Assembly (NCBI GenBank): GCA_037969585.1 | Contig: JBBKXR010000071.1 | Location: 10,123-74,122 of the forward strand | Source of the DNA: JBBKXR01 sp037969585 | GTDB lineage: Bacteria > Verrucomicrobiota > Verrucomicrobiia > Verrucomicrobiales > DEV007 | Length of the DNA stretch: 64,000 bases | Direction of reading: 5' to 3' | Part shown: one piece after another, positions 18,540 to 27,725 of the stretch | Layout: the number at the start of each line of letters is the position of its first letter | Numbering within the stretch: the first letter of the stretch is position 1 | Position numbers and translations under genes: made by a program | The notes under the pieces: generated by a model | Seen by the model: the letters and a program-made list of their open reading frames with translations, nothing else | Told to the model about the DNA's origin: nothing | Databases searched by the model: none

Positions 18540-19592
18540 ATGAAGAAAGCACTGATTACTGGCATCACCGGGCAAGACGGTTCCTATCTGGCTGAGCTGC
18601 TGCTAGAAAAAGGATATGAGGTTCACGGCATCATTCGGCGCGCATCCAGCTTTAACACTGAGCGGATCGATCATCTCTATCAAGACCCGCACGAGTCAGG
18701 GCGTCGTCTGGTTTTGCACTACGGTGACTTGTGTGATCCAGTGGCTTTGGTCAAATTGCTCTATGGCCTGAAACCGGACGAGATTTATAATCTCGGAGCG
18801 CAGTCGCACGTGCGCGTGTCGTTCGACATTCCGGTGTCGACCGGCGATATTGTCGGGCAGGGGACTTTACGGATTCTTGAGGCGATTCGCGAAGCAGGGA
18901 TGGTTGGGCAGGTGCGTTTTTATCAGGCGTCGTCGTCGGAGATGTTCGGCAAAGTTCAAGAAGTTCCTCAAAAAGAAACGACCCCGTTCTGGCCGCGGTC
19001 ACCTTATGCCTGTGCCAAAGTCTACGCTCATTGGCTGACGGTTAACTACCGCGAGTCGTATGGTTTGCACGCCAGTAGCGGTATTCTGTTCAATCACGAG
19101 TCCCCCCGGCGCGGTGAAACTTTCGTCACCCGCAAGATTACTCGTGCAGCGACACGGATTAAGATGGGACTGCAGGACGAGTTGTTTCTCGGTAACCTCG
19201 ATGCTGAGCGCGACTGGGGTTTTGCTCAAGACTACGTCGAAATGATGTGGCTGATGTTGCAGCAGGACGAACCGGACGATTATGTGATCGCTACCGGTGA
19301 GACTCATAGCGTGCGCGAATTTTGTGCGGAGACATTTGCGTGTCTGGATCTCGATTGGGAACAGTACGTTCGCTATGATAAGGCCTACGAACGTCCTGCT
19401 GAAGTCGATCAGTTGATCGGTGATGCCTCGAAGGCGAAACAAAAACTCGGATGGGAGCCCAAGGTAAGGTTTCCTGAATTGGTGCGCCTTATGGTCGAAG
19501 CGGATCTCAAGTTGGCGAAGCGGGAGAAAGTCCACAGCGACGCCGACGCCTTGCTTTCGGATGACAAAGATGGCGGGCGTGACACGAACTGA
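18540..19592 (+). CDS. gmd: GDP-mannose 4,6-dehydratase
   Basis: 350 residues. A cytosolic short-chain dehydrogenase/reductase that converts GDP-D-mannose to GDP-4-dehydro-6-deoxy-D-mannose using bound NADP. The Rossmann motif GITGQDGSYLAE lies at 8-19, and the family marker GAQSHVRVSF near 88. The catalytic Ser-Ser-Glu is near 131 (SSSEMFGKVQE) and the YACAKVYAHW (YxxxK) motif near 156. The RRGETFVTRKI substrate-binding segment is also present. The length is slightly below the E. coli enzyme. The gene is followed after 57 bases by fcl. Together they supply GDP-L-fucose, probably for the exopolysaccharide operon that begins 1.3 kb downstream. It diverges from the Bat operon, with about 170 bases between starts. 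Confidence 0.94.
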   Translation: MKKALITGITGQDGSYLAELLLEKGYEVHGIIRRASSFNTERIDHLYQDPHESGRRLVLHYGDLCDPVALVKLLYGLKPDEIYNLGAQSHVRVSFDIPVSTGDIVGQGTLRILEAIREAGMVGQVRFYQASSSEMFGKVQEVPQKETTPFWPRSPYACAKVYAHWLTVNYRESYGLHASSGILFNHESPRRGETFVTRKITRAATRIKMGLQDELFLGNLDAERDWGFAQDYVEMMWLMLQQDEPDDYVIATGETHSVREFCAETFACLDLDWEQYVRYDKAYERPAEVDQLIGDASKAKQKLGWEPKVRFPELVRLMVEADLKLAKREKVHSDADALLSDDKDGGRDTN

Positions 19593-19649
19593 AACCGTGA
19601 GAGCTGTGAAAACGTTAAGCCTGCAGATCAGGTAGATAATTAGACAGAG

Positions 19650-20600
19650 ATGAAAAGGGGAAAACTCTTCATAGCTGGTCACCGAGGAATGGTTGGCGGA
19701 GCTCTGGTGCGGCTCGTGGAGCGGCAATCGCAGAATTTGGAAGATGCAAACTGGTCGCTGATCACGGCGACCCGTGAGGAGTTGGATTTGTTTGACCAGG
19801 CGGCGACCGAGTCGTTTCTCGCCGACCAGCGCCCGGACGCGGTCATTGTGGCGGCGGCGAAAGTGGGCGGCATTCAAGCCAACGCGAGCTATCCGGCGGA
19901 ATTTTTGCACAGTAATCTGCGCATCGCCGACAATTTGATTCACGGTAGCCACCGCGCCGGAGTCGGTCGGCTGCTGTTTCTGGGCAGTTCGTGTATTTAT
20001 CCCAAGCTCGCGCCGCAACCGATTCCGGAAAGCTCGCTGCTGAGCGGACCTTTGGAGCCGACCAACGAGGCCTACGCGATTGCCAAGATCGCCGGACTGA
20101 AGCTGTGCGAGTTCTACCGTCGCCAATACGGTGTCTGCTATCACTCGGCTATGCCGACCAACCTGTACGGTCCCGGCGACAACTATCACCCGGTGAACTC
20201 ACATGTTATACCGGCGATGTTGCGGCGCTTTCACGAAGCGAGACAGAGCGATCTCGCCGAGGTGGTGATATGGGGGACGGGATCGGTGCGCAGGGAGTTC
20301 CTGCATGTCGAAGACCTCGCCGAGGCCTGTCTCTTGCTTTTGGAAAAGGACGATCCGCCGGACTTGGTCAATGTCGGAACGGGCGAGGACTTGAGCATCC
20401 TCGAACTTGCGGAGCTGATTGCCGGGGTGGTTGGTTATGCTGGGAAGATCAGCCCCGACCCGACGAAACCCGAGGGAACCCCGCGCAAGCTGCTCGATGT
20501 CTCGCGCATCCAAGCGCTCGGTTGGCAAGCGAGAACGCCGCTCGAGGAAGGGCTGCGGACGACCTACCAGGCGTTCTTGAACGAAATGGTTAAGAATTAG
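19650..20600 (+). CDS. fcl: GDP-L-fucose synthase
   Basis: 316 residues. An NADPH-dependent epimerase/reductase that makes GDP-L-fucose from the Gmd product. The N-terminal nucleotide motif is GHRGMVGGALVR (8-19). The family signature SSCIYPKLAPQPIPE is near 111-125, with PTNEAYAIAKIAG carrying the catalytic YxxxK near 141-145. MPTNLYGPGDNYHPVNSHV also matches the family. The length is normal. The gene is co-oriented with gmd and almost certainly co-transcribed with it. Its stop lies six bases from the stop of the convergent lipoprotein gene, with no separate terminator visible. Confidence 0.94.
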   Translation: MKRGKLFIAGHRGMVGGALVRLVERQSQNLEDANWSLITATREELDLFDQAATESFLADQRPDAVIVAAAKVGGIQANASYPAEFLHSNLRIADNLIHGSHRAGVGRLLFLGSSCIYPKLAPQPIPESSLLSGPLEPTNEAYAIAKIAGLKLCEFYRRQYGVCYHSAMPTNLYGPGDNYHPVNSHVIPAMLRRFHEARQSDLAEVVIWGTGSVRREFLHVEDLAEACLLLLEKDDPPDLVNVGTGEDLSILELAELIAGVVGYAGKISPDPTKPEGTPRKLLDVSRIQALGWQARTPLEEGLRTTYQAFLNEMVKN

Positions 20601-20606
20601 TAATTT

Positions 20607-21269
20607 TTACTTATTTGGCTTTGCCGCATTTCGCAACTTCACCTGTTGTTCGGCGCGTTTCCAGATTTCCAAGTTGGCTTCGAAGGCTTCTACGGTTTCG
20701 CCTGCTACATTCTCAGGGCGCTCCGGCAGAGGCAGTGGCTCCGGGTCGGGACCTTGCTCAAACGGGAGTCCTCCGTTTTGCCAGGCGTCGTAGCTTTCGT
20801 AAAAGGTGTAGATATTTTGAAATCCAATTCCGCGCATTAAAGCGATAGCAGCAGCAGTATCCTCGACCATGGCGACGGAACCGTAGACGAGGTATTTTTC
20901 CTCTTTAGGCAGTTGGCCGACAAACATCTGAAACAATTCCTTGTCGGCGAGCCAATCGACGTTGGTGGCTCCGGATAGATGACCGGCTTCGTACTGGTCA
21001 GCAGGACGACTGTCGATGATCGTGGCGCCAGGAAACCGTTTCACGAACTGCTCGGTTTGCGCCAGGTTGAGGTGAAAGATAAGCTGCTGCACTGCTGGGT
21101 CGAAGGGGGCGAGTTCGTCGACCTTATCCGCTTCGACAACATTGCCTTCGGGACCGATGGTTAAGACGCTTTCACCGTCGTTGTTGCCACCACATGACTG
21201 CAGGCCGGCGGATAGGGCGAGTAGCCCGAGGAAACGGCAGCATTCTCGAGCTCGAGGCAAAATTTTCAT
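20607..21269 (-). CDS. Rhodanese-like lipoprotein lacking the active-site cysteine
   Basis: 220 residues from the ATG at 21269, which gives a lipoprotein-type signal (FLGLLALSAGLQSCGG, lipobox cysteine near 26). The open extension to 21425 would bury this signal and is rejected. A rhodanese-like domain covers about 65-175, with the opening TIIDSRPADQYEAGHLSGATNV typical of the fold. Where active rhodaneses have a catalytic Cys (pattern YCxxGxR) this protein reads VYGSVAM, so it should not transfer sulfur. The C-terminal 45 residues are Pro/Glu-rich. It may be a sensor or scaffold in the envelope. No operon partners are visible. Confidence 0.8.
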   Translation of the reverse strand: MKILPRARECCRFLGLLALSAGLQSCGGNNDGESVLTIGPEGNVVEADKVDELAPFDPAVQQLIFHLNLAQTEQFVKRFPGATIIDSRPADQYEAGHLSGATNVDWLADKELFQMFVGQLPKEEKYLVYGSVAMVEDTAAAIALMRGIGFQNIYTFYESYDAWQNGGLPFEQGPDPEPLPLPERPENVAGETVEAFEANLEIWKRAEQQVKLRNAAKPNK

Positions 21270-21914
21270 GCGCCAGTTTACGGCTTTCGGGACAGCCTTC
21301 AAGCTCGCTACTGTTCGACGTGGTGAAGGCGAAGATTTGCCCGCTTGCTCGCCGGCCCCGCTTGCGACGTTTCCTTTGCCCCGGATTATGTTAACCGACA
21401 ACTTGTAGTGCGGGATGCGTATCACACGTTTTCCGATGAGTTAAAATCTGGACGACGTCGGGGTCAGGCCACCAGGATAGCCCAACTTGAGGCGGCTCTT
21501 GACCTGCGAATGGCACAATCAGTGCCATTTTCGCAATTTCCCCAAGATTATTCAGCCTTCAGAATTATCAAGAAAGCCAAATTAATTGATTGTCAGCGGC
21601 TTCGCCGCCGTTTACACAAAATAAGCACTACTAGACATAACTAGTCGGTCCTACCTGCCATCAACCGAACGTCCCTGCTTCGAGCCCTTTTTTTCGGGCT
21701 TTCAGGTTTTGGTTTTCAGTGCCGGTCGGCCAGCAATGTCGATTGGTAAAAATGCCATCACAGCCCTTCCCAATGACGGGAAACGGTACACATCCCTAAA
21801 CTCCGACGGACTGGTTTCCTGCTTGAACGGCGGGACCGACCAGGGGCGGCAGCGTCGCTACCTGTAAAGCGACGAAAGCAGAGCGGTAATATAGGGGCTC
21901 CGAATTGAATTAGC
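21270..21914. promoter_or_regulatory. 645-base gene-free leader ahead of the polysaccharide operon
   Basis: I find no gene here. Hairpins occur at 21509-21529 (AATGGCAC/GTGCCATT, followed by TT), at about 21596-21607 (GCGGC/GCCGC), at 21683-21700 (AGCCC/GGGCT around a T-rich loop, with T after it) and at 21853-21874 (CGTCGCT/AGCGACG). The promoter of the large operon must lie here, and a long structured 5' leader is possible. No transcription-factor site is recognised. The left part should also hold the promoter for the lipoprotein gene, which starts at 21269 and reads leftward. Confidence 0.5.
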
Positions 21915-22796
21915 GTGAACGACTCTGGTTCCAAGGCAACTATTTCCTCAACCGGCGAGAGCTGGGATCTGGTGCTGTCGCCGAAGATCGGTTGGTTCGA
22001 TTTCCGACTCAAGGAGCTGTGGCGATACCGCGATCTTATCGGCTTGTTTGTCCGCCGCGACTTTGTCTCGGTCTACAAGCAGACTATCCTCGGACCGCTG
22101 TGGTTTCTGATTCAGCCGCTGCTCACCACGCTGATTTTCACCGTCATTTTCGGACGAGTCGCGAAGATTCCCACCGACGGCGTGCCGCCGGTTCTGTTCT
22201 ATCTCGCCGGAGTAACGGCGTGGACGTATTTTGCAGCCTGCCTGAACAAGACGTCGAACACCTTCGTCGGTAACGCCAACATCTTTGGCAAAGTCTATTT
22301 CCCAAGACTGACGATTCCGGTGGCGGTGGTGATCAGCAATTTGATCGCGTTTGGCATTCAGTTCCTGATGTTTCTCGGATTTCTCGCCTGGTATGCTCTC
22401 GGCAAAGATGGCGGCATCAGTCCGAATGCATGGATTCTGGCGACGCCGTTACTGGTGCTTCAAATGGCGTTGCTCGGTCTCGGCTGCGGCTTCATTGTTT
22501 CTTCGCTGACCACAAAGTATCGCGACCTGACTCAACTGGTCGGCTTCGGAGTGCAACTGTGGATGTATCTCTCGCCCGTCGTCTACCCGGCATCTCAATT
22601 GTCGGAAAAATGGCGCACCGTCATGGCCTTCAATCCGATGGCACCGATCATCGAAGTATTTCGCTACGCCTTCCTCGGATCGGGTGACTTCAATGGCGTG
22701 CATTGGGCGATCAGTGCGGCGATGACGCTGCTGATCCTGGTGGTCGGCGTGACCTTGTTTACCCGGGTCGAAAAGAATTTTATGGATACCGTCTGA
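21915..22796 (+). CDS. wzm: ABC-2 type polysaccharide export permease (Wzm type)
   Basis: 293 residues starting at GTG (21915). It is the membrane subunit of an ABC exporter for polysaccharide or lipid-linked glycan. The short N-terminal cytoplasmic part carries the family segment LIGLFVRRDFVSVYKQTILGPLWFL (near 44-68). About six membrane spans follow, with the conserved VVYPASQL...NPMAPIIEVFR region near 225-250. It pairs with the ATP-binding subunit encoded four bases downstream and is the first gene of the operon. The GTG has only a weak upstream purine stretch, so the exact start is uncertain by a few codons. Confidence 0.9.
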   Translation: MNDSGSKATISSTGESWDLVLSPKIGWFDFRLKELWRYRDLIGLFVRRDFVSVYKQTILGPLWFLIQPLLTTLIFTVIFGRVAKIPTDGVPPVLFYLAGVTAWTYFAACLNKTSNTFVGNANIFGKVYFPRLTIPVAVVISNLIAFGIQFLMFLGFLAWYALGKDGGISPNAWILATPLLVLQMALLGLGCGFIVSSLTTKYRDLTQLVGFGVQLWMYLSPVVYPASQLSEKWRTVMAFNPMAPIIEVFRYAFLGSGDFNGVHWAISAAMTLLILVVGVTLFTRVEKNFMDTV

Positions 22797-22800
22797 GCGA

Positions 22801-24129
22801 ATGCCGCGTCCTGTCATCAGAGTCGAAAATTTGTCCAAGCAGTACCGGCTTGGCACAATCAGTCATCGGACCTTGACCAAAGACGCGCAGCGTTGGTGGG
22901 CGAGTTTGCGTGGACATGAGGATCCGAATGCTCAACTCAGCTCGGATTTTGTCGGAGACTCCGCAAAGCCCAGGTCGACGTCGAACGACTCTGATCGTTT
23001 TCTGGCTCTGGATGATGTGTCCTTTGACGTGCTCGAAGGTGAAGTGCTTGGCGTCGTCGGTGGTAACGGAGCAGGCAAATCGACGTTGCTGAAGATTCTC
23101 TCCCGGGTGACCACGCCGACGCGGGGAACGGTGAAAATTCGCGGGCGCGTGGCGTCACTGCTCGAAGTCGGCACCGGATTTCATCCGGAGTTGACCGGGC
23201 GGGAAAACATCTTCCTCAACGGAGCGATCCTTGGCATGAGCAATGCCGAGACGCGAGCCAAGTTCGACGAGATCATCGATTTTTCCGGCATCGATGCCTT
23301 TGTCGACACGCCCGTGAAGCGCTACAGCTCGGGCATGTATGTGCGCCTGGCGTTCGCGGTCGCGGCGCATCTTGATCCGGAGATTCTGATCGTTGACGAG
23401 GTGCTCGCGGTAGGCGACGAAGCGTTCCGTCGCAAATGCATGGGCAAAATGCAGGACGTCGCGCAGGGCGGGCGGACGGTGCTGTTTGTCAGTCACAACA
23501 TGCCGACGATTCGCCGTCTGTGTTCGCGTGGCATTCTCATGGAACGTGGCCGGGTAGCGATGTGTGGTTCGGCAGCGGAAGTCACCGAGCGCTATCACCA
23601 GAGTCTTGAGTCGAGTGTGCAAAACCGTAATGGGCTCGCGGCGGGGGTGCTATTCGACGAGCCGGAAGCGGCATTCGAAGACGGCTGCGCGATCACTGGA
23701 GTGCGAATGTTTGACGAACAGGGGCAGCCCAAAAGCACGATCAAGACCTGGGATTGGGTGCGGTTTAAAATCGACTTCCGATCCGAGCGAGACATCGAGC
23801 GTGGTTCGGTCGTATTTCGGGTTGCCACCCGCGATGGTGTCGCACTCAGTCTGACTTCGACCACGCCGGACTGCAGCGTGCCCTGTCATATTCGTGAGGG
23901 CGAGCAGAGCGCCGATTGCATTTATCTGCGTTGGCCTTTTTCGGAAGGCGACTACGTGATCGGTGCCGGACTGGCTATCACTGGAGTGCAGATGATCGGT
24001 TGGCAGGAATCGCTCTGCGAAATCAAAACCGATGAACAGGATGTTTATCAATCCGGGCTCGCGCCGAGTTCGTCGCGTTACCTGGTCGCCACCGAGGTCG
24101 AGTGGCAGGTGCCGTCGGTGAGTAAATGA
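22801..24129 (+). CDS. wzt: ABC transporter ATPase with C-terminal Wzt-type domain
   Basis: 442 residues. The nucleotide-binding domain has Walker A GGNGAGKST near 87-95, the signature YSSGMYVRLA near 175, Walker B ILIVDEVLA near 195 and the switch His (FVSHNM) near 230. About 250-440 is an additional beta-rich domain like the Wzt carbohydrate-binding domain, which in O-antigen exporters recognises the modified end of the finished chain. This suggests that its substrate is a polymer with a terminal modification, perhaps added by the methyltransferase or acyltransferases of the operon. The start follows the permease stop by four bases. Confidence 0.92.
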   Translation: MPRPVIRVENLSKQYRLGTISHRTLTKDAQRWWASLRGHEDPNAQLSSDFVGDSAKPRSTSNDSDRFLALDDVSFDVLEGEVLGVVGGNGAGKSTLLKILSRVTTPTRGTVKIRGRVASLLEVGTGFHPELTGRENIFLNGAILGMSNAETRAKFDEIIDFSGIDAFVDTPVKRYSSGMYVRLAFAVAAHLDPEILIVDEVLAVGDEAFRRKCMGKMQDVAQGGRTVLFVSHNMPTIRRLCSRGILMERGRVAMCGSAAEVTERYHQSLESSVQNRNGLAAGVLFDEPEAAFEDGCAITGVRMFDEQGQPKSTIKTWDWVRFKIDFRSERDIERGSVVFRVATRDGVALSLTSTTPDCSVPCHIREGEQSADCIYLRWPFSEGDYVIGAGLAITGVQMIGWQESLCEIKTDEQDVYQSGLAPSSSRYLVATEVEWQVPSVSK

Positions 24130-25109
24130 ACGAGGGCTTGGAGAGTCAAATGGACAACACCGAACCGCCAGAAAAGTGTCGAATTTGTGGCGGCAGTGAG
24201 ATCGGTGCTGGTGTTGAAATGGGTCCGTTTAACGATTATGCGCTGCGGTCATATGCCAACCAGACGGCTCCCGAAAATGCGCGAGGCAAACTTTACCGCT
24301 GTGAAACATGCTCGATCGCCTTTAGGCACCCCTGTTTGAATGGTGATCAGTTGGCAGAGATTTACGCTGAAGCTGATGATGATCAGTACCACTACGACGA
24401 TGAGCAAAATGCGGCATGGAATCGTGCGCGGAAGATTCTCGCGAGCAAGGTTCAACGGGGGAAGGACTTAAAAATTCTCGACGTCGGTTGTTTCCACGGA
24501 GGCTTTCTCGAAAGCTTGCCGGATGAGTGGCAGAAGTTCGGCATCGAACCGTCGCGTGCAGCAAGGGGAACGGCAGAGAAAAAGGGCGTCACCATTATCG
24601 GTAATTCGATCGACGAACCGCTCGACGATTGGCAATCGCAATTTGATGTCGCCTGCCTGTTCGACGTATTCGAGCATCTGGAAAACCCTGTCGAAGCTCT
24701 GGATAAGATCGTCGGGCTGGTTAAACCTGGTGGCAGTCTTATCGTGTCGACGCTCGATTTTGATTCATGGCTACCGCAGCTTATGGGGGTTGATCACTGG
24801 TATCACCAGTTGCCGCAGCACATCACTTTTGGCGGCCGGCGCTTTGTAAATTGGTACTGCCGAACGCGAAATCTAATGCTCAATTCGTTGCGTAACATTG
24901 CGCACCGCGACGAAAACGCGGGCACGGTAATGCAGGAGACGATCAGTGCCGTGTCGTTTCGAATGCGCCGCGGCAACCGACTGATGCGTTTGCCGCTGCA
25001 GGTGATCTATCGACTGCCGGCGTATCGGCATTTGATTCACTCCGACCTGATGCTATCGACGTTTTCGCTTCGCGATCACATGGTATTTGAACTGACTCGT
25101 AGCTCGTAG
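24126..25109 (+). CDS. SAM-dependent methyltransferase with N-terminal zinc-type motif
   Basis: 327 residues. The N-terminus has CRIC (18-21) and CETC (about 59-62), a likely zinc site common in sugar C- or O-methyltransferases. The class I fold follows with motif I ILDVGCFHGGFLES near 115-128 and the acidic FDVFEHLENP near 178-187. The last 80 residues are basic with hydrophobic stretches. It overlaps wzt by four bases (ATGA). In Wzt-dependent systems a methyltransferase can cap the chain and signal export; that role here is an inference. It could instead methylate an internal sugar. Confidence 0.82.
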   Translation: MNEGLESQMDNTEPPEKCRICGGSEIGAGVEMGPFNDYALRSYANQTAPENARGKLYRCETCSIAFRHPCLNGDQLAEIYAEADDDQYHYDDEQNAAWNRARKILASKVQRGKDLKILDVGCFHGGFLESLPDEWQKFGIEPSRAARGTAEKKGVTIIGNSIDEPLDDWQSQFDVACLFDVFEHLENPVEALDKIVGLVKPGGSLIVSTLDFDSWLPQLMGVDHWYHQLPQHITFGGRRFVNWYCRTRNLMLNSLRNIAHRDENAGTVMQETISAVSFRMRRGNRLMRLPLQVIYRLPAYRHLIHSDLMLSTFSLRDHMVFELTRSS

Positions 25110-25111
25110 CG

Positions 25112-26317
25112 ATGTCGACTCTGGATAAAATGTGGCAAACGGAAGCGCCGCGACTTCTGATAGTCACCACGACGCTGCCGGGCGAGGCAAATGTCGGCGG
25201 GTTAATACTCGGTGACCTGTTGGCTGATTATCCGGCTGAGCAATACCAGTTGGCTCACTTGGTGGCGGTGGGCGAGGAGCAAGCAGCGAATGATATACCG
25301 ATTCCGGCCTGGGCGGGCAGGAAGCTCGAGGGCAAACTCGATTCGATCAAATCCCACGCGCAATTTGTCTCCACCTTCGTCCCTGGAACTCGTTCAACTG
25401 CAGATGTGCTACTCGCCGCGATTGATCAATTCAAACCGGACAAAGTCTGGCTGATTCTCGACACGCCCGCAGCGATCATGGTCGCGGGTGCCGTCGCTGG
25501 AGTGACCGAAGTGTCGATTCTGTGTCTCGTTTGGGATGCGCCTGACTATCTGCTCAGCAAAGCCGCGTTTGGCCGAATGTCGCAGAAAGTGGTTCTCGAT
25601 CACTTCGCCAAAGCGCTATCGAAATCCGAAAAGATCGCCGTCGTTTCGGACTCTATGAAAGAGCGCTATGAACGAGATTACGGTTGCCCGTGTGTCATCA
25701 TGCGCCACGGCTTGACCGCCGCCTCGCGTCGTCCTGCGGCGACTTCGTTGCATTCGGACGACGAATTGTTGATCGGTTTTGCGGGTGGTCTATATGCGAC
25801 CGATGCATGGTCGGCATTTCTCGCTGCCCTCGACTCGATGGATTGGAAAATTGGCGAACGCCGGATCCGTCTTCGGCTGATGGGGGAATCGTTTTTGGTA
25901 AAATCAAAATGCGCGGCGCAGTTCGAGTATCTCGGCTACCGGGATTCGATCGAGACGGCTGACTTGCTAGCCGAGTGCGACTTCAACTACTTACCGCAGC
26001 CTTTCGAAGAACGTTTGAAATCGCTCGCAGAATATTCTTTTCCCACCAAGCTGAGCAGTTACGTCGCCACAGGCCGGCCGGTGCTTGTCCACGCGCCGTC
26101 GTATGCCAGCCTGAGACCTTTCTGTGACCGACATCAGGTCGGTGTTGTGGTCGATTCGTTGGAGCCGGGAGCGATCGCAGCCGCGATCGGGACGCTGTTG
26201 TCGGGCGACATGTATCGGACAAGTTCAGGCAATGCGGCGAGGGTGGCTGCCGAGGAGTTGGGAGCGGAACAGTTTCATGCCGCATTCAGAGAGTTTCTCA
26301 GCGGGACAGAATCATGA
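25112..26317 (+). CDS. Glycosyltransferase, GT-B fold
   Basis: 401 residues. The first strand (RLLIVTTTLPGEANVGG) and the C-terminal donor half (FGFAGGLYATDAWSAFLAALD-like strand, then LLAECDFNYLPQPFEER...SFPTKLSSYVATGRPVLV) fit the GT-B fold of family 4-like enzymes. The usual E-x7-E pair is replaced by a less regular acidic stretch near 298-315, so donor and acceptor cannot be predicted. It begins two bases after the methyltransferase stop and overlaps the next gene by four bases. I read it as one step in assembling the exopolysaccharide repeat, acting at the cytoplasmic face. Confidence 0.75.
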   Translation: MSTLDKMWQTEAPRLLIVTTTLPGEANVGGLILGDLLADYPAEQYQLAHLVAVGEEQAANDIPIPAWAGRKLEGKLDSIKSHAQFVSTFVPGTRSTADVLLAAIDQFKPDKVWLILDTPAAIMVAGAVAGVTEVSILCLVWDAPDYLLSKAAFGRMSQKVVLDHFAKALSKSEKIAVVSDSMKERYERDYGCPCVIMRHGLTAASRRPAATSLHSDDELLIGFAGGLYATDAWSAFLAALDSMDWKIGERRIRLRLMGESFLVKSKCAAQFEYLGYRDSIETADLLAECDFNYLPQPFEERLKSLAEYSFPTKLSSYVATGRPVLVHAPSYASLRPFCDRHQVGVVVDSLEPGAIAAAIGTLLSGDMYRTSSGNAARVAAEELGAEQFHAAFREFLSGTES

Positions 26318-27714
26318 ATCAACGAACGGTCATGTTCATTTCACAAACCGCGTCGCCGTTCGGCGGGGTCGAGACGTGGCTGGAACACTTGTGCGATCAT
26401 CTCACCCGGTCAGGCGAGTGGCGGCCCGTGGTGGGTATCGTTCGCGGTCTGCGTGTCCACGATGCCGCGGTCTGGCGCGCGGCCCATCCCAAGCTTGAAA
26501 CTGTCGAGATCGATGGACGGGGCTTGAACAGCGAAGGTCGAATTCGAGCGACGATGCGCGCCGTGCAAAAAATTCGTCCCGACATCCTCGTGCCGCTGAT
26601 CGTCGTCGATGCCCATGACGCTGCTTGTCGACTCAAGCTCGCCGGCGATCCGTTGCGCTATCTGTTGGCGATGCACGGAAATTTGCCACGCCAAATCGGC
26701 GATACTCAACGCCTTGCGCCGTTTGCCGACGCGGCTGTTGCCTGTGGAAAGCTCACCGAACGACTCGCTGCTTGGGCGGGTATTCCCGCTGACCGCCTGG
26801 GCTACATCGCCAACGCCGCAGCAATGGCCGATGTCCAGCCACGCTTCGAAAAACGTTCGCCCGAGACTCCGATCAGGCTGGCTTACGTCGGTCGAATGAC
26901 CGCGGAGGACAAGCGCGTGCTCGATATGGTTGGCGTGGTTGATCAGTTGGTGAAGCGGCAAATTGCATTCACGCTCGACGTGGTCGGTGACGGCCCTGAT
27001 CGAGATGAACTGAAACGAAGTATCGAAGGTCTCGCGCCCGATGGAGCCATCACATTTCATGGCGCTCGCGACGCTGACTATCTCTATGGTGAGATCTATC
27101 CCCAGCTCGATGCTTTGCTGCTTTTTTCCGAATCGGAAGCCTTCGGCATCGTTTTGGTCGAGGCGATGATGCACGGAGTGGTGCCGGTGGTTTCAGATTT
27201 TCTTGGTCGGCAATCCGAGCAATTGGCAATTACGGACGATACCTCGCTGGTGTTTCCAGTCGGCGATTCGAACGCGGCTGCTGATCAAGTCGAACGGCTC
27301 GCTGCCGATCGCGATTTGCTGCAACACCTGGCGCGTCGGGGATACGAAAAGGTCATCGGTCGCTATAGCTGGGAGCATTGCCTGGAGGACTGGCGAGCGG
27401 CGTTGGATTGCTGTTTGGAAATGCCCGTGAGAATTCCCGTTAGCGACGCTAAATCGTTCTCGCCGGGTGTGGTCAGTGCTCCGTCGAGGATGGAGCGGAT
27501 GGGGGTTCCTGCCTCAGTGATCGATTTGATTCGGCGCATACGTATTCGCTGGTTTGGCGTTCCGGCGCATCTTTCGGGTGGTGAAGAATGGCCTTTTGCC
27601 GGCAGCCGCTATTCAGCCGATGAACTCAACCTTTACGACAAACTTCGTCGCACTCTGGACGGCGGGTCGAAGCTGTCGAAAATTCCGGCGCCGCCAATCG
27701 ATTGCCGACTTTGA
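26314..27714 (+). CDS. Glycosyltransferase family 4
   Basis: 466 residues, GT-B fold. The N-terminal acceptor half starts SQTASPFGGVETWLEHL, a classic GT4 opening with glycine-rich loop and Glu. The donor half begins near 190 (IRLAYVGRMTAEDKRV) and carries the E-x7-E motif in SESEAFGIVLVEAM near 271-284. About 70 residues beyond the usual end (from about 385) are extra, without a recognised domain. It starts inside the preceding stop (ATGA). Sugar donor and linkage are unknown. Confidence 0.88.
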   Translation: MNQRTVMFISQTASPFGGVETWLEHLCDHLTRSGEWRPVVGIVRGLRVHDAAVWRAAHPKLETVEIDGRGLNSEGRIRATMRAVQKIRPDILVPLIVVDAHDAACRLKLAGDPLRYLLAMHGNLPRQIGDTQRLAPFADAAVACGKLTERLAAWAGIPADRLGYIANAAAMADVQPRFEKRSPETPIRLAYVGRMTAEDKRVLDMVGVVDQLVKRQIAFTLDVVGDGPDRDELKRSIEGLAPDGAITFHGARDADYLYGEIYPQLDALLLFSESEAFGIVLVEAMMHGVVPVVSDFLGRQSEQLAITDDTSLVFPVGDSNAAADQVERLAADRDLLQHLARRGYEKVIGRYSWEHCLEDWRAALDCCLEMPVRIPVSDAKSFSPGVVSAPSRMERMGVPASVIDLIRRIRIRWFGVPAHLSGGEEWPFAGSRYSADELNLYDKLRRTLDGGSKLSKIPAPPIDCRL

Positions 27715-27725
27715 TCGTGCGAAAA

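Noticed and set aside
18999..20189. 396-codon minus-strand open frame across gmd and fcl
   Set aside because: It is antisense to two clearly recognised enzymes and crosses their intergenic spacer; a shadow of codon bias.
21509..21529. TGGCAC as a possible sigma54 -24 element
   Set aside because: The matching -12 element (TTGCA-type) is not at the right distance, and TGGCAC is simply one arm of a perfect hairpin.
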